Source of the DNA: Lacrimispora defluvii
Lineage (GTDB): Bacteria > Bacillota > Clostridia > Lachnospirales > Lachnospiraceae
Reading direction: 5' to 3'
NCBI GenBank assembly: GCA_013036995.1
Contig: JAAOXG010000001.1
Span: forward strand, 248,001-312,000
DNA: 64,000 nt
The translations under genes were made by a program, and so were the position numbers. The notes under the pieces were generated by a model. That model was given only the letters and a program-made list of their open reading frames with translations, did not search any database and had not been told where the DNA came from. Below, piece by piece: positions 62,666-64,000 of the stretch. Position 1 is the first letter of the stretch; each line of letters begins with the position of its first letter.

Positions 62666-64000
62666 ATGTCCCTTCAATTTATTTTGGGTGGATCCGGTTC
62701 CGGTAAGACCCGCCGTCTTTATACGGAATTGATCCGTCAGTCGGTGAATGAACCGGATACCCAGTATTTTGCCATCGTGCCGGAGCAGTTTACCATGCAG
62801 ACCCAGAAGGAGATCGTCTCCCTGCACCCAAGCTTCGGAGTCATGAATATTGATATTGTCAGCTTTAAACGTCTTGCCTACCGCATCTTTGAGGAACTGG
62901 CAGTTGTAAATCCCCAGGTTCTTGATGATATGGGTAAATCCATGGTTCTTAGAAAAGTAGCTGCAGACAAGAAAAAAAGTCTTGTATTTTATAAAGAGCA
63001 TTTGTCGAAAGCAGGGTTTATATCCCAGTTAAAGTCCATGCTTTCCGAGCTTTACCAGTATGGAATTACTCCCGATATGCTAAAGGAGAAGATTCCGGAA
63101 AACCTAAGCCCTGTGCTGGCTCAGAAACTGTCGGATATTACTGTCGTTTATGAGGGATTTAAAGATTATATTGAAGGTAAGTTTATTACTTCAGAAGAAA
63201 TATTAGACGTGCTCTGTAACGTTCTTCCTAAGTCTGAACTGATCAAAAACAGTGTGATCACCTTAGATGGATATACGGGATTTACCCCTGTCCAGTATCG
63301 GATTTTGGAATTGTTTTTCCGTTATAGTAAGAAAGTAATGATTACAGTGACCATGGATCCGGCAGTGAACATGAGCCGAAAGACCGGGGTTCAGGAGCTG
63401 TTTTACATGAGCCGCCAGATGATAAAAAAACTAAATGATCTTGCCATGGAGACAGGGATAAGCCGGGATAAGGACATCCTTCTTACGGATCATCCTGCAG
63501 TCCGTTTTCTGAATGACACAGATCATGCACCCTGCAGTCTGGATTTTCTGGAACAGAATCTCTATCGATATACAGGAAGAACGTTCAAAGGACAGCCGGA
63601 ATCCATCCATTTGTATCAGACCCGCAATCCCTCGGAAGAGATTGCCTTTGTAATACGCTCCATGGAAGAAAATATTAGAAGAAACGGGCTTCGATACAGG
63701 GATATGGCGGTTATAACCGGAAGCTTATCCAGCTATGCAAACGAGATGATTCATCAGTTTCAGTTAAACCATGTGCCATATTTTCTGGATGATAAAAAGA
63801 GCATATTAAAAAACCCCATGGTAGAGCTGATTCGTGCTGCCATCGAGATTGTTCAAAAGGATTTCTCCTATGAATCCGTGTTTCGCTACATAAGAACCGG
63901 GCTTGTTGTTTCACAGGATCAGATGGATCAGGCGGACAGGCTGGAAAATTACGTCATAGCCATGGGAATCAGGGGCTTTAAAAAATGGAATGCTGAGTTT
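62666..64000 (+). CDS. addB: AddB, helicase-exonuclease subunit (3' end outside window)
   Basis: The first 445 residues are present, running off the right edge. The N-terminal FILGGSGSGKTRRLYTELI contains a Walker A loop at residues 8-15, followed by FAIVPEQFTMQTQKEIV and INIDIVSFKRLAYRIFEEL-type motifs, then LDGYTGFTPVQ and the NPSEEIAFVIRSM segment. These are typical of AddB. With AddA it resects double-strand breaks for recombination. AAAGGAAG precedes the ATG. The C-terminal nuclease domain is outside the window. Confidence 0.93.
   Translation, partial: MSLQFILGGSGSGKTRRLYTELIRQSVNEPDTQYFAIVPEQFTMQTQKEIVSLHPSFGVMNIDIVSFKRLAYRIFEELAVVNPQVLDDMGKSMVLRKVAADKKKSLVFYKEHLSKAGFISQLKSMLSELYQYGITPDMLKEKIPENLSPVLAQKLSDITVVYEGFKDYIEGKFITSEEILDVLCNVLPKSELIKNSVITLDGYTGFTPVQYRILELFFRYSKKVMITVTMDPAVNMSRKTGVQELFYMSRQMIKKLNDLAMETGISRDKDILLTDHPAVRFLNDTDHAPCSLDFLEQNLYRYTGRTFKGQPESIHLYQTRNPSEEIAFVIRSMEENIRRNGLRYRDMAVITGSLSSYANEMIHQFQLNHVPYFLDDKKSILKNPMVELIRAAIEIVQKDFSYESVFRYIRTGLVVSQDQMDQADRLENYVIAMGIRGFKKWNAEF

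Overview
The window looks like chromosomal DNA from a spore-forming anaerobic Firmicute, most likely a Lachnospiraceae/Clostridium cluster XIVa relative such as Lacrimispora. The reasons are inferred from gene content: Gram-positive promoters and AGGAGG ribosome sites, a GerA/SpoVAF germination protein, PPi-type phosphofructokinase, a NiaR regulator, HrcA/CIRCE control of groESL, AddB, and the cmk-ispH-rpsA cluster, whose last two genes are fused in many clostridia. No rRNA, tRNA, CRISPR array, prophage or insertion sequence was found. Most of the window is ordinary metabolic and housekeeping sequence in short operons.

Layout. 1-7.3 kb: the tail of a DeoR regulator, a divergent triosephosphate-isomerase homologue, then an operon of PdxA2, a DUF1537 four-carbon acid-sugar kinase, RpiB-like isomerase, KdgT-type permease, a YcxB-like protein and a PPi-type phosphofructokinase. 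This reads as a route from a four-carbon sugar acid to dihydroxyacetone phosphate and glycolysis. 7.4-16.1 kb: aldo/keto reductase, double-PPK2 polyphosphate kinase, flavoprotein, cmk-ispH-rpsA and an M13 metallopeptidase lipoprotein. 16.2-22.5 kb: a PRD regulator, a lactose/cellobiose-family PTS (EIIA, EIIB, EIIC) and a GH2 glycosidase. 22.5-26.1 kb: ferrous iron uptake (two FeoA, FeoB, a 45-residue Cys-rich partner) and a Fur-family regulator, with three related inverted repeats. 26.1-31 kb: HD-GYP protein, two paralogous L,D-transpeptidases and small unknown genes.

31-35.5 kb: a nucleoside phosphorylase, an ECF transporter (the S component carries an apparent frameshift) and NiaR, suggesting salvage of a pyridine nucleoside. 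35.5-43 kb: glnS, a MocR-type regulator, an MORN-like membrane protein, an AraC regulator, a 27-residue holin-like toxin with a predicted antisense RNA, a cold-shock gene with a long structured leader, and a CarD-like gene. 43-49 kb: rhamnose catabolism (rhaB-rhaM-rhaA-rhaD), then bioY-bioB behind a BirA-like operator. 49-64 kb: groESL under CIRCE, the trehalose treR-treP-treA genes with matching palindromic operators, guaB, a GerA-family protein, an unassigned structured RNA before a YitT gene, a MATE exporter, and the 5' part of addB.

The most interesting items are the unassigned RNA at about 59.5 kb, the type I toxin locus at 41.4 kb with mutually exclusive 3' hairpins, the three feo-region operators, the NiaR-linked ECF locus, and the acid-sugar locus. 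All functions are read from sequence motifs without database searches.
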